In this document: piece after piece, positions 1 through 8,343 of the stretch
Layout of the letters: every line of letters starts with the position of its first letter
Position numbering within the stretch: the stretch's first letter is position 1
Source of the DNA: CAZXVU01 sp964644465
Lineage (GTDB): Bacteria > Chlamydiota > Chlamydiia > Chlamydiales > SM23-39
Direction: 5' to 3'
NCBI GenBank assembly: GCA_964644465.1
Contig: CAZXVU010000005.1
Location: 1-39,606, forward strand
DNA: 39,606 bases
The notes under the pieces: generated by a model
The model's database searches: none
What the model was told of the DNA's origin: nothing
Seen by the model: the letters and a program-made list of their open reading frames with translations, nothing else
Program-made: the position numbers and the translations under genes

Positions 1-12
1 GAACTCAGGGCG

Positions 13-19
13 CCTCCTT
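13..19 (-). promoter_or_regulatory. Shine-Dalgarno of a gene starting left of the window
   Basis: On the minus strand the bases read AAGGAGG, a full-strength ribosome binding site, 22 bp past the stop of the suhB-like gene. A start codon at normal spacing would fall within the first few bases or just beyond base 1. The minus-strand gene cluster therefore probably continues leftwards. This rests on one motif only; an ATG at 22-24 (minus) is an alternative start and would place the motif inside the coding sequence. Confidence 0.35.
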
Positions 20-41
20 GTCATATTCCCAAATTTTGAAT

Positions 42-869
42 TCATTTGGGTATAGTTCTCGTTAAAATTGCAGCGCCAGCTTCGTGAATATGGCCGTTCG
101 AGGCGAAGATGGGACCGCGTGATCGGATGTCGAATGGTTTTTGATCCCAAGTAGTAATCTGGCCGCCTGCTTCTTCAATGAGGAGTTTTCCTGCTGCGCA
201 ATCCCAGGGGCCGAGCTCCACTTCGAAAAAACCTTCAAAGCGCCCCGCTGCGGTATAGGCCATATCGATGGCTGCCGAACCCATTCTTCTGATGGGGATG
301 CCTAGGCGTAAAATATCGATAAAATGATCGATGCAATGAAAGGGATTTTCGGCGAGGTTATAAGGAAATCCTGTCGCCAAGATCGATTTTTCCAGAGTTT
401 TTACTGGTGAAGTGTGGATCTTTTGCCCATTGAGAAAAGCTCCTTTTCCTATTTCTGCGACAAAAAGCTCATGGAAAATCGGCTGATAGACCACTCCTGA
501 GACGATCTCCCCCTTTTGCTCGGCTGCGATGCTGACTGAGAAAAAGGGAATTTGATGGGCAAAATTGACAGTGCCGTCGAGAGGGTCGACAATCCAGATC
601 AGATCGCCTTTGGGTCCAGTGCCGCCGCTTTCTTCAGCGAGAAATTGAGAGCCAGGGACATTCTGTTCGAGGAATTCGAGGATGTTCTTCTCTGAAAGGT
701 GATCGTATTCTGTGACGAGATTGTGCCTTCCTTCTTTGGAAGAAATGGCAAAGTGGGTTCCAAAGCCCTGCCGCAAGATTTCTCCTGCTTGTAGCGCTGC
801 CTCAATCGCAATCAATGTGATGTTGGAGAAGGACTGGAATTCTTTTTTTTCAACCAAAACAACACCCAA
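42..869 (-). CDS. suhB: Inositol-monophosphatase family protein (SuhB/IMPase-like)
   Basis: Mg-dependent phosphatase of the IMPase fold, which hydrolyses inositol-1-phosphate or related sugar phosphates in the cytoplasm. Visible metal-binding boxes, numbered from the longest frame, are Glu79-Glu80 in AEESGG, the signature WIVDPLDGTVNF with Asp95 and Asp98, and GPWDCAAG with Asp223. The total length of up to 275 aa fits the family (about 260-270). The start is uncertain: no ATG lies at the N-terminus, the longest frame begins with TTG at 869, and TTG codons at 857 and 815 are alternatives. The start at 815 would make a 4-nt TTGA overlap with the stop of the upstream membrane-protein gene. It is the last complete gene of the leftmost minus-strand cluster. 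The true substrate cannot be told from sequence. Confidence 0.88.
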   Translation of the reverse strand: MGVVLVEKKEFQSFSNITLIAIEAALQAGEILRQGFGTHFAISSKEGRHNLVTEYDHLSEKNILEFLEQNVPGSQFLAEESGGTGPKGDLIWIVDPLDGTVNFAHQIPFFSVSIAAEQKGEIVSGVVYQPIFHELFVAEIGKGAFLNGQKIHTSPVKTLEKSILATGFPYNLAENPFHCIDHFIDILRLGIPIRRMGSAAIDMAYTAAGRFEGFFEVELGPWDCAAGKLLIEEAGGQITTWDQKPFDIRSRGPIFASNGHIHEAGAAILTRTIPK

Positions 870-1339
870 ATGCGATGGATTTTAACGAAAAGAGCGAGAG
901 GCGCCGCAAACCAGACAAAAGCGTACAGGGCATCGATGGCCGGCAATCCTGCAAGATCTGCAAAAAACCATTTTCCGTTAAAGGGTATTCTTCTGTCAAA
1001 AAGAAAAAGGAGCAAAAGATGAAGGGCAGTGCTCAATGATGAGGTAAAGGCTGCAAAAAGACTTAAATGCAACGGTTGTTCATAGAGAAAATGTTTTCTG
1101 AAACGGTAGAGGATGGCTGTAGTCAGAGCATAGTTCAGGGCATGGATCCCCATGGGATCATCGGAAATGAGATCGACTAAAGCACCGCAACCGACAGAAG
1201 CCCAAAGAGCTCTATTCAGAGAACATCGAAGAATGTAAAGGGAGATGACTGGTGCGTAGGCCAAATAGGGAAGCGTTGGAACAATGATGCCTTGCAAGAT
1301 CAAGGCGATTGTTCCTAAAAGAGTGGCCAATATCAACAT
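812..1339 (-). CDS. MreD-like polytopic membrane protein
   Basis: A 175-aa very hydrophobic protein with about five or six membrane segments and a basic, Ser/Pro-rich C-terminal tail. The centre reads GALVDLISDDPMGIHALNYAL, the arrangement (small residues, Asp-Leu-Leu/Ile-Ser, then Pro-x-Gly-hydrophobic-His-Ala-Leu) seen in MreD rod-shape proteins. MreD works with MreB, MreC, RodA and PBP2 in wall elongation. The length is typical of MreD (about 160-175 aa). Its ATG overlaps the end of galE by 7 nt, which suggests translational coupling. The assignment is by motif only; an unrelated small integral membrane protein is possible, and no mreB or mreC lies nearby in the window. Confidence 0.5.
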   Translation of the reverse strand: MLILATLLGTIALILQGIIVPTLPYLAYAPVISLYILRCSLNRALWASVGCGALVDLISDDPMGIHALNYALTTAILYRFRKHFLYEQPLHLSLFAAFTSSLSTALHLLLLFLFDRRIPFNGKWFFADLAGLPAIDALYAFVWFAAPLALFVKIHRIWVLFWLKKKNSSPSPTSH

Positions 1340-2370
1340 TTTTGTTCTTCAAGACGATTTAAAGTAGAGCGGAGAAGGGGTGCGTTTTCATTGAATAATT
1401 TATGCCATTTCCAGGCAGACTCGATCAGGATTGGAAGTTCAGAGAGACGGGGAGTCCACCCTAGAATTTCTTTTGCCCGTGCATTGTCAGCTGTCAATAC
1501 TCCAGGTTCGCCAGCGCGCCGGTTTTCAAGACGGACAGGGAGCGATTTGCCGCAAAATTTATGGACGGCGTCGATGATCTCCAAAACAGAATATCCTGTT
1601 CCCGTGCCGAGATTGAGAGTCATGCTCTTTTGTTCTTTAATCAGCCAATTGAGCGCCATGACATGGGCATCGGCGAGATCTTGTACATGGATATAATCCC
1701 GTACAGCGCTGCCATCGCGAGAAGAAAAGTCCGTTCCGTAAACGACAACTTCTTCTTTCTTTCCCAGAGCAGTCTGGATGATCGTCGGAATGAGATGGGT
1801 TTCGGGTGTATGGTTCTCTCCCACTTCGGTATCCAAATCTGCGCCTGCGGCATTGAAATAGCGCAGCTTTACAGAATGAAATCGATGGGCCATTTCGAAA
1901 TCCGCAATCATTTGCTCGATCATCAGTTTTGATCTACCATAGGGATTGATCGGATTCAAAGAATGCTCTTCAGTAATTGGAGTGAACTGGGGATTTCCAT
2001 AGGTCGCGCAAGTGCTAGAAAAGACCAGGTCCTTTACATTTTGTTCGTTCATCACTTCTAGAAGAGAGATTGAGCTTCCGACATTATTTCGATAATATTT
2101 GCCGGGATTCCCCATCGATTCGACGACAATGGCATTGGCAGCAAAATGTAAAACAGCCCTAGGTTTATAGCAGATAAATGTCTCTGTTAACTTACCCTTG
2201 TCGTTGAGGTCTCCATTGACGAAGGGTCCCCATTTCACTGCATATGCATGACCTGTGGAGAGATTGTCATAGGCGATAGGGATAAATCCTGCTTTAGATA
2301 AGGCTTTACAAGTATGGCTGCCGATATAGCCAGCTCCTCCGGTTACGAGAATCGGGATTTGCTCCGGCAT
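1333..2370 (-). CDS. galE: UDP-glucose 4-epimerase
   Basis: Interconverts UDP-glucose and UDP-galactose in the cytoplasm using bound NAD. With the start at 2370 the protein has 345 aa. It carries the Rossmann motif GGAGYIG (residues 11-17), FSSTCATYG with the catalytic Ser/Thr region near 119-120, and Tyr144-xxx-Lys148 in NPYGRSK. The start at 2370 is preferred over the longer frame because ATG overlaps the stop of the upstream sugar transferase (TAATG) and AGAGGAG lies about 7 nt upstream. It sits between a lipid-carrier sugar transferase and a MreD-like protein, with UDP-glucose dehydrogenase upstream. That context points to nucleotide-sugar supply for a surface glycan rather than galactose catabolism. 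Related 4-epimerases acting on N-acetyl sugars cannot be excluded. Confidence 0.93.
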   Translation of the reverse strand: MPEQIPILVTGGAGYIGSHTCKALSKAGFIPIAYDNLSTGHAYAVKWGPFVNGDLNDKGKLTETFICYKPRAVLHFAANAIVVESMGNPGKYYRNNVGSSISLLEVMNEQNVKDLVFSSTCATYGNPQFTPITEEHSLNPINPYGRSKLMIEQMIADFEMAHRFHSVKLRYFNAAGADLDTEVGENHTPETHLIPTIIQTALGKKEEVVVYGTDFSSRDGSAVRDYIHVQDLADAHVMALNWLIKEQKSMTLNLGTGTGYSVLEIIDAVHKFCGKSLPVRLENRRAGEPGVLTADNARAKEILGWTPRLSELPILIESAWKWHKLFNENAPLLRSTLNRLEEQKC

Positions 2371-3146
2371 TAAAAGGCTCCTCTGGAAAAGAAAACCGCA
2401 GGGATTGTTTTGAGGATCAAGATCAGATCTTGCCAAAAGGTTCTAGTCACTGCGTATTGTTCTTCCAATTTGCAACGCTGTTCAAAGGGGATTTGACTGC
2501 GTCCTGAGATTTGCCAAACGCCTGTGATTCCTGGTCTGACGGAGAGGATTGTAGGTGTTCTTTCACCATAAAGAAGACGGATTTCTTTCAGAAAATGCTC
2601 TTGAGGTCCCATTAAAGTAGGAGGCCTTGGGCCAACCACGCTGAGATCGCCTTTTAAGACATTCCAGAATTGAGGAATTTCATCGAGAGATGTCTTGCGG
2701 ATAAATTGTCCGACAGGAGTGATGCGGGGGTCAGATTTTACCTTTTGATAGGTTTCCCATTCAGCTCTGAATGATTCTTCTTTTAAAAGCTGATGAAGCC
2801 GTTCTTCTGCGTCTTTGTACATCGTTCGGAATTTCAGGCACTCGATGACTTTTCCACCCCGTCCGAGGCGGCGGCTCTTATAGAAAATGGGTCCGGGCGA
2901 TGTGCATAAAACGATCAGTGAAATCAACAAAAATAAAGGAGAAAAAGCCAAAAGAAAAGCCGCGCTGAACGCGATATCGAAGATCCGTTTTAATGGATCG
3001 TGGCGCACGGGAAGGAAAAATTCTTTTTTATCTTTGTGATGTTTCGCTGTATCGCGAAGTTTTTGGAGCTTATCGATTCCTTTTAGGGAGCGAGTTCCTT
3101 GCCAACGAGTGATGGTCTTCTGCTGGTCGAAAAGAGATTGGTCCAT
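2370..3146 (-). CDS. Bacterial sugar transferase (polyprenyl-phosphate glycosyl-1-phosphate transferase)
   Basis: Member of the WcaJ/WbaP/PglC-type family (Pfam Bac_transf), which moves a sugar-1-phosphate from a UDP-sugar to undecaprenyl phosphate at the inner membrane, the first step of many surface glycans. With ATG at 3146 it is 258 aa. A single hydrophobic re-entrant or membrane segment lies at about 57-81, followed by PGPIFYKSRRLGRGGK, LKFRTM (about 104-109), the Asp-Glu pair in SLDEIPQFWNVLKGDLSVVGPRP, and RPGITGVWQISGR. It lacks the extra N-terminal membrane domain of WcaJ, so it is a short form. A TTG four codons upstream is an alternative start; neither has a clear ribosome site. 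The stop overlaps galE by 1 nt. Acceptor and sugar cannot be told from sequence. Confidence 0.9.
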   Translation of the reverse strand: MDQSLFDQQKTITRWQGTRSLKGIDKLQKLRDTAKHHKDKKEFFLPVRHDPLKRIFDIAFSAAFLLAFSPLFLLISLIVLCTSPGPIFYKSRRLGRGGKVIECLKFRTMYKDAEERLHQLLKEESFRAEWETYQKVKSDPRITPVGQFIRKTSLDEIPQFWNVLKGDLSVVGPRPPTLMGPQEHFLKEIRLLYGERTPTILSVRPGITGVWQISGRSQIPFEQRCKLEEQYAVTRTFWQDLILILKTIPAVFFSRGAF

Positions 3147-3185
3147 CCTCAAACTCAAATATAGGTTAACTTGAGTATAATCCCT

Positions 3186-4049
3186 TTAAGAATTTCTTTG
3201 GAGAATCTTTTCTATTAATTCGCGAAGAGCTAAAGCTCCTTTCGGTAATTTCTTAAGTTCTTCAGAGATGGAAGATTCGAGTTTTCGCACCCGTTCTTGG
3301 ATTTCATCAAACCCAAAAAGGGAAACAGCAGTCGGTTTTTTCTTTGCCGCGTCGGCGCCGGCTGTTTTCCCGAGAATCTCTGTTGTAGATGTTGCATCGA
3401 GAAAATCGTCCCGATATTGGTAAGCAAGCCCGAGTTTTTCTCCGATCGATTGTACGATGGGATAGTATTGGGGACTTGCATTCGCGCAGATGGCTCCGAA
3501 CTCCATGCAGGCTGTCAGAAGAGCCGCTGTCTTTCCCGTGTGCATCCGGACAAGAAGCTCTTCGGAAATCATTTTTCCTTCCGATTCTATGTCGATCGCT
3601 TGTCCGCCGATCATTCCTAAAGCGCCTGAGCGCAATGAGAGAGATTGGATGAGAGCTATTTTTTGTCTTTCCGATAGGTTAGGCGCGTTGGCGAGGACTT
3701 CGAAAGCGTATGTTAAAAGATAGTCGCCAGCCAGAAGGGCCATTCCCTCTGTTGTCACTTTATGGAGAGTGGGCTTGCCTCTTCGCAAGTCATCATTGTC
3801 CATGCAGGGGAGATCGTCGTGAATCAAGGAATAGGTATGGATCATTTCAATGGCGCAGGCAGGGTCGAGCGCGCAAAGAGGGTCGGCCTCAAAAATGGAA
3901 GCGGCCGCAAAAACAAGGAGAGGTCGAAGTCGTTTCCCTCCGGCTAAAAGAGAATAGCGCGCAGCAGAGTAGAGGGGACTTGTAGAGACGGGGATTAACT
4001 CGTCCAGCCTCTTTTCGAGTTGCTCTTTAGGATCGACAAAGACGTTCAC
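3186..4049 (-). CDS. ispA: Polyprenyl (farnesyl/geranylgeranyl) diphosphate synthase
   Basis: Trans-prenyltransferase that condenses IPP with allylic diphosphates to C15-C20 products. The first aspartate-rich motif is DDLPCMD (Asp78, Asp79, Asp84) followed by NDDLRRGKPT. The second is DDFLD (Asp214, Asp215, Asp218). GGKRLRP (37-43) binds IPP. Two residues between the Asp pair and the following Asp (long first motif) are usual for bacterial FPP/GGPP synthases. The start is GTG at 4049; no strong ribosome site is visible. It is 287 aa, normal for IspA. It lies 39 bp upstream of the sugar transferase, which uses a polyprenyl carrier, so joint transcription makes sense. Whether the product is C15 or C20 cannot be read safely. 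Confidence 0.92.
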   Translation of the reverse strand: MNVFVDPKEQLEKRLDELIPVSTSPLYSAARYSLLAGGKRLRPLLVFAAASIFEADPLCALDPACAIEMIHTYSLIHDDLPCMDNDDLRRGKPTLHKVTTEGMALLAGDYLLTYAFEVLANAPNLSERQKIALIQSLSLRSGALGMIGGQAIDIESEGKMISEELLVRMHTGKTAALLTACMEFGAICANASPQYYPIVQSIGEKLGLAYQYRDDFLDATSTTEILGKTAGADAAKKKPTAVSLFGFDEIQERVRKLESSISEELKKLPKGALALRELIEKILQRNS

Positions 4050-4154
4050 AATTTCTCAATGAGTTAGGAGCTGGAAGTATAGCCAAAAGGACAATTATTG
4101 CTAAGGCTCAATCTACTAACAAATTTACAGTGTAAACTTTTGTGAGAAAGCTAA

Positions 4155-5495
4155 CTATTGAAGCTGGTCAGGGATGCCTATCGCGATATAGTCAAAACCT
4201 TTGCTCTTCATGTCCAATGGCTTGTATTGATTTCTGCCATCGAAGAAGGCGATGCCCTTCATTCTTTCCCGGATAGGCTTCAGTTCTACAAGACGGAATT
4301 GCTTCCATTCGGTCAAAAGAGCGATGGCATCGGTTCCGACTGCGGCATCGACTTCATCTGAGCACCAGGTGATGTTTGTATAGCCTTTAAGGAGCTTTCT
4401 GGCATTGGGCATAGCAACAGGATCGAAAACCCGCAAGTGGGCTCCCTGTTTAGTTAGATCTTCTATAAAGGTCAAAGAGGGAGCTTCGCGCATATCATCG
4501 GTATCGGGTTTAAAGGAGAGCCCCCAAACTCCGATTGTTTTGCCTTTCAGGCCTCCTCGCGCGGAAAAATAGTTGGTCATTTTTTGGCTCAGAACTTTTT
4601 TCTGCCGATTATTCACAGAGTCAGCAGCTTCTAAAAGCAGCGGCTGAGTACCCACGCCTTTTGCAACGGCTATCAAAGCGCGGATATCTTTTGGAAAACA
4701 GGAGCCGCCGTAGCCAACGCCGGGATAGAGAAAGCTATAGCCGATCCGTGTATCGGATCCGATCCCTTTTCTGACTTCATTGACATTCGCTCCGACTCGT
4801 TTACAGATATCTGCGATCTCATTCATAAAAGAAATGCGGGTTGCAAGCATCGCATTCGCTGCATACTTGGTCATTTCCGCAGAAAGGGTGTCCATGAGCA
4901 GAATTCGGTCATGGCTTAAAGTGAAAGCGGAGTAGATCTCTTTCAGAACTTCAGCAGGCTTAGGATGGTCTGATCCAATGATGATGCGGTCTGGTTTCAA
5001 GCAATCTTGGACGGCAGCGCCTTCTTTCAGAAATTCAGGATTTGATACGACGTCAAAAGGAACGGAAACGCCTCTTTTCTTCTGTTCTTCGCGGATGACT
5101 TTTGCGACAAGATATGCAGTGCCTACGGGAACTGTCGATTTGTTCACGATGACACGATATTCATTCATATGCTCTGCTAGCTGTCTTGCTGCGGCTTCAA
5201 CATAGCTCGTATCGCAGGAACCATCTTCCCTGGATGGGGTGGGGACTCCAATAAAGCATACGGTAGAACTAGCAACTCCTGATCTATAATCGGTGGTAAA
5301 TTTCAGTCGTTTATGATGGATGTTTCGTTTCACTAACTCTTCGAGGCCTGGTTCGAAAATAGGAATGATCCCTTCTTGGAGGTTTTTGATTTTTCCTGCA
5401 TCGATATCTAGGCAAGTAACCATATGGCCCATTTCAGCGAAACAAGCGCCTGTTACCAGTCCGACATATCCAGTTCCCACCATCAAGATTTGCAT
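4155..5495 (-). CDS. ugd: UDP-glucose 6-dehydrogenase
   Basis: NAD-dependent two-step oxidation of UDP-glucose to UDP-glucuronate. The protein has 446 aa. It shows the N-terminal NAD motif GTGYVG (7-12), NPEFLKEG (152-159), Lys210 and Asn214 in the KYAANAMLA helix, and the catalytic Cys266 in GYGGSCFPKD. A C-terminal UDP-binding domain begins near FKPDTDDMREAPS. The start at 5495 is supported by AAGAGGATG just upstream. The 105-bp gap to ispA leaves room for a separate promoter, but strand and theme suggest one cluster. UDP-glucuronate has no obvious use in classical Chlamydia metabolism, so with galE and the sugar transferase it hints at an acidic surface glycan. GDP-mannose dehydrogenase is a less likely alternative. 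Confidence 0.94.
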   Translation of the reverse strand: MQILMVGTGYVGLVTGACFAEMGHMVTCLDIDAGKIKNLQEGIIPIFEPGLEELVKRNIHHKRLKFTTDYRSGVASSTVCFIGVPTPSREDGSCDTSYVEAAARQLAEHMNEYRVIVNKSTVPVGTAYLVAKVIREEQKKRGVSVPFDVVSNPEFLKEGAAVQDCLKPDRIIIGSDHPKPAEVLKEIYSAFTLSHDRILLMDTLSAEMTKYAANAMLATRISFMNEIADICKRVGANVNEVRKGIGSDTRIGYSFLYPGVGYGGSCFPKDIRALIAVAKGVGTQPLLLEAADSVNNRQKKVLSQKMTNYFSARGGLKGKTIGVWGLSFKPDTDDMREAPSLTFIEDLTKQGAHLRVFDPVAMPNARKLLKGYTNITWCSDEVDAAVGTDAIALLTEWKQFRLVELKPIRERMKGIAFFDGRNQYKPLDMKSKGFDYIAIGIPDQLQ

Positions 5496-5576
5496 ATTTC
5501 ATCCTCTTGCAAAAGGCAATATACATAATAGAGATGAAATTATTCCGCCACAAAATCTATGAAAACTAGGAAATTC

Positions 5577-6230
5577 TTATTTATCGGAAAGAGTCCCGGC
5601 GCAAAGCAGGTACTTTTTATCGCAGAGGGAAGCGAGTTCCATGTCATGAGTGACTAAGATGAGGCTTTTTTTCTTTTCTTTGACAAGATTGAGAAGAAGC
5701 TCCCCAATTTTTTGGGCGTTTGCGGAATCGAGATTGCCGGATGGCTCATCGGCAAGGATTAAATCTGGATCATTGCAAAGGGCGCGTGCGATGGCGGCTC
5801 TTTGCCGCTCTCCGCCCGAAAGGAACTTCGCGGGAAAATCAGCGCGGTTTTCAAGGCCGACGTAAGAGAGAAGCTCTAAACCTCGGGATCGGCTGATCGG
5901 TTTTCTCGCAATGCGCGATGGCATGATCACATTTTCGAGAGTCGTAAATTCTTCGAGGAGATTGTACGTCTGAAAAACAAAACCAATATGGCGGTTGCGA
6001 AGGATTGCCGCATTGGAAGATGTGGAGAGATTTCCTGCAATTTCCAAAGAACCGGCATCAGGCTCTTCCAGTGTCCCGAGAATGTGGAGAAGCGTTGTTT
6101 TTCCTTCTCCTGAACGGCCGCAGATAGCGATCGATTCCCCGGCTGCAACAGAGAGAGAAATGCCGCGCAGAACATCGACTTTTTGGGGAAATCGGAAAGA
6201 TTTAGAGAGCTCTTTTGCTTTCAGGATCAT
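5577..6230 (-). CDS. lolD: Lipoprotein-releasing ABC transporter ATPase
   Basis: ATP-binding subunit that powers extraction of outer-membrane lipoproteins from the inner membrane by the LolC/E-type permease. It has 217 aa, slightly short of E. coli LolD (233). It shows Walker A GRSGEGKT (38-45), Q-loop FVFQTYNLLEEFT, the signature LSGGERQRAAIARAL starting at 137, Walker B LILADE (157-162), D-loop GNLD, and the switch His in LVTHD. The GGERQR and NLLEEFT wording is typical of the LolD/MacB/FtsE class. Its ATG overlaps the permease stop (ATGA), so translation is coupled. The adjacent permease and rpmG repeat the order known from Chlamydia, which favours Lol over other MacB-like exporters. Confidence 0.9.
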   Translation of the reverse strand: MILKAKELSKSFRFPQKVDVLRGISLSVAAGESIAICGRSGEGKTTLLHILGTLEEPDAGSLEIAGNLSTSSNAAILRNRHIGFVFQTYNLLEEFTTLENVIMPSRIARKPISRSRGLELLSYVGLENRADFPAKFLSGGERQRAAIARALCNDPDLILADEPSGNLDSANAQKIGELLLNLVKEKKKSLILVTHDMELASLCDKKYLLCAGTLSDK

Positions 6231-8134
6231 TCCGACCTCAGGACATTAGAGGGACGGATCCGGCTGGCTTTAATGGCAGGTATGAGTCCTGCAGCCAGAG
6301 AAAGAATCGGCGTCGCAATGAGGACAAAAAGGAGCGCCTCGTAGCTAAATTGGTTGGGAAGAGTTTGGCCAAAAAAAGCAGGATTGAAGGCAGCGCGTCC
6401 TTGCAGTGCGCTTAGAAAGGCTACGAGATGGTTGAGGTGGTGGAGAGTAAAGATAGCTAGAGTACTGCCTAGCAGACAGCTTATAAGTCCCATAGCAATA
6501 CCGCAGAATCCGAAAATCGCAGCGATACTTTTGAATGAGGCTCCCATGGAAAGGAGGATGGCGATTTCTTTTTTCTTATCGTTTACGAGGAGGACGAGAA
6601 GCGAGATGATGTTGGAGCAAGCGACAATGAGGATAATCGCAGCGATCAAGAGAAAAAGAGTTCTATCGCTTTGAAATTGCAAGAGAAGATCTTTTGAAAA
6701 TTCGAATTCTTCATAGGTAGCAACTTTCCAATAAGTGGCTATTCCTGCCCGTTCGAACCTCTCTGCTATTTGGTCTTTGAGGTGCTGGGCAGCAGATAGG
6801 TCTTCTGTCCAAACAAAAAAGCCGTTCGTCGGCGTTCCGTCAGGAGAGAAAGTTTGGGTTGAGGTGTGGATCGAACGGGTGACGGAGCTGGGAACAATCA
6901 AGCATTTATTGCCGATAGAGAGAATACCAGGATCGTAAAAGCCCGCTGTGCGGACTAAAATTCTCTGTTCTTGTGCAGAAGCTGCGCCGGGCGCGATGTA
7001 GCTGAGGGTGCCTCGATCGCCAAGGACGGCGCCGCTATCGCGGTAATTTTTGGGCAAAAGAACGGAGGTTTCTTCTCCGTCAGGCAAATGGCATTTTCCA
7101 TCTACGAAATAAGCCCAGGCTGGCGGATGGGCAGGGATTTGATCGAACTCGGTGCGGGCAGAGCCTTTCGTGATTTCTAAATGTTTGAAAGGGACGGTTC
7201 CCGTAATGGGATGTCCTTGAATAGACCCTGTCAAGCGTATCTGCTGATCCGAAGTGATCTCAGCCTTGAAAAGAGTGGGCTGGATGAAGAGAGGCAGATT
7301 TTTTGTTCCTTGGAAATAGAGCTCTTTCCCATCCCAAATAACAGAGGCAGCTTCTTTCTGTGGTTGATCCAGAAGAAGGGCTCTGCCATCTTGCAGAGAG
7401 ACTTGCAAAGGGACATTGAGCGGTAAGAATGAGCGAGGCAAAGGATATGAAGGAAGGGTGCGGACTTCCTCGATCTTCATATGTTCAAGCGATAAGGGAT
7501 CTTGGGACAGTATGCGGGTCAAATCGGAGAGCACAGGCTCGGAGACTAAAGAGCGGAACCGGGGATTTTCTTCAGTCAGAGAGAGTAGATAAGACATCTG
7601 AGATAATGAAGAAGACGCGCCGATATCTGCAGGGCGATGCAAATTCAATCGGAGAAGAGCTCCTCCGATTTCATAGTCTTGAAAGGCAAGCCGGGGATTT
7701 TCTTTTTGCAATGCGGCGAGCTCTTTGATGGCCATTTTTACAGGATCGCGAAGGGTGCCGTCAGAGAGGCGGTCAGGCTTAGACCAAAAAATAGGGACTT
7801 CCGCATCGGCATCGACGGCATAAGGATCGGAAAGAGGGCTCTTTCCTTTTTCTCCAATAGTTTTCAACGTGTAATTGGAAGCGGCGGCGAGGCTATCGAT
7901 TTGGTAAAAGTAGGAAGAGTGGTAGAGATTCGTGGGGGTGATTCTCAGCGGTGCATGGAGAGACGTGAGCTTTTGGAGCCAATTTTTTTCGATACCGGTA
8001 GTCACGGAAAGGAAGACGAGGACTAGCCATACCACAAGGGAGATGACTAGTACAGACATGAGAGAAATCAGGGCCGTGGAAAGAGATTTTTTCCGCGGCA
8101 CCAAATATTTGAGCGCAAGAGATAGCTCAAACAA
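6227..8134 (-). CDS. lolC: LolC/LolE-type lipoprotein-releasing permease, long form
   Basis: Inner-membrane permease partner of LolD. It has 635 aa, against about 400-415 for E. coli LolC/E. One membrane helix lies near the N-terminus (about 20-48), followed by a very large periplasmic domain of over 400 residues. Three C-terminal helices form the FtsX-like region, beginning at FLLIAAIILIVACSNIISLLVLLVNDKKKEIAILLSMGAS, the hallmark stretch of this family. The start used is TTG at 8134, three nt after the rpmG stop; no good ATG alternative is near. Only one permease gene is present, so it may act as a homodimer (LolF-like). The extra length lies in the periplasmic domain and is characteristic of this lineage rather than a fusion I can name. 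Confidence 0.85.
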   Translation of the reverse strand: MFELSLALKYLVPRKKSLSTALISLMSVLVISLVVWLVLVFLSVTTGIEKNWLQKLTSLHAPLRITPTNLYHSSYFYQIDSLAAASNYTLKTIGEKGKSPLSDPYAVDADAEVPIFWSKPDRLSDGTLRDPVKMAIKELAALQKENPRLAFQDYEIGGALLRLNLHRPADIGASSSLSQMSYLLSLTEENPRFRSLVSEPVLSDLTRILSQDPLSLEHMKIEEVRTLPSYPLPRSFLPLNVPLQVSLQDGRALLLDQPQKEAASVIWDGKELYFQGTKNLPLFIQPTLFKAEITSDQQIRLTGSIQGHPITGTVPFKHLEITKGSARTEFDQIPAHPPAWAYFVDGKCHLPDGEETSVLLPKNYRDSGAVLGDRGTLSYIAPGAASAQEQRILVRTAGFYDPGILSIGNKCLIVPSSVTRSIHTSTQTFSPDGTPTNGFFVWTEDLSAAQHLKDQIAERFERAGIATYWKVATYEEFEFSKDLLLQFQSDRTLFLLIAAIILIVACSNIISLLVLLVNDKKKEIAILLSMGASFKSIAAIFGFCGIAMGLISCLLGSTLAIFTLHHLNHLVAFLSALQGRAAFNPAFFGQTLPNQFSYEALLFVLIATPILSLAAGLIPAIKASRIRPSNVLRSE

Positions 8135-8137
8135 ATT

Positions 8138-8296
8138 TTACTTCGCTTCTTTGAAAATCACGTGGCGACGAAGGGTAGAATCGTATTTTTTCAATTCGAT
8201 CCGCTCTGTCGTGTTCCGTTTATTTTTTCGTGTCCAGTAGCACTCATTCGATTCGGTGCTTTTCAACTTGATCGTTTCGCGTGCGCCTTTTGCCAT
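8138..8296 (-). CDS. rpmG: 50S ribosomal protein L33
   Basis: A 52-aa basic protein beginning MAKGARETIKLKSTESNECY and ending ATC-rich codons for VIFKEAK, the full length of bacterial L33. The middle YWTRKNKRNTTERIELKKYD is diagnostic. Only one cysteine is present, so this is the zinc-free (C-minus) form. ATG at 8296 is preceded by AGAGGG at good spacing. The stop is 3 nt from the lolC start, so it is transcribed with lolC-lolD; rpmG next to the Lol genes is also the Chlamydia order. It lies between tsaD and lolC and is easily missed because it is short. Confidence 0.95.
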   Translation of the reverse strand: MAKGARETIKLKSTESNECYWTRKNKRNTTERIELKKYDSTLRRHVIFKEAK

Positions 8297-8330
8297 ATAA
8301 ACCCTCTATATTTTTCAATAGAGTTTAGCT
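8297..8330 (-). promoter_or_regulatory. Hairpin in the rpmG leader covering part of its ribosome site
   Basis: On the minus strand CTCTAT and ATAGAG can pair across an 8-nt loop (8318-8323 with 8304-8309). The 3' arm runs into AGAGGG, the likely ribosome site of rpmG, so folding could hide it. A ribosomal-protein leader control is one reading; a chance AT-rich stem is another. The stem has only 6 bp. Confidence 0.3.
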
Positions 8331-8343
8331 TAAAAGGAAGGTT

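Noticed and set aside
4100..4150. Inverted repeat TTTACA-G-TGTAAA downstream of ugd as a terminator
   Set aside because: The stem is AT-only and short, with no following T run on the minus strand; more likely an incidental palindrome.
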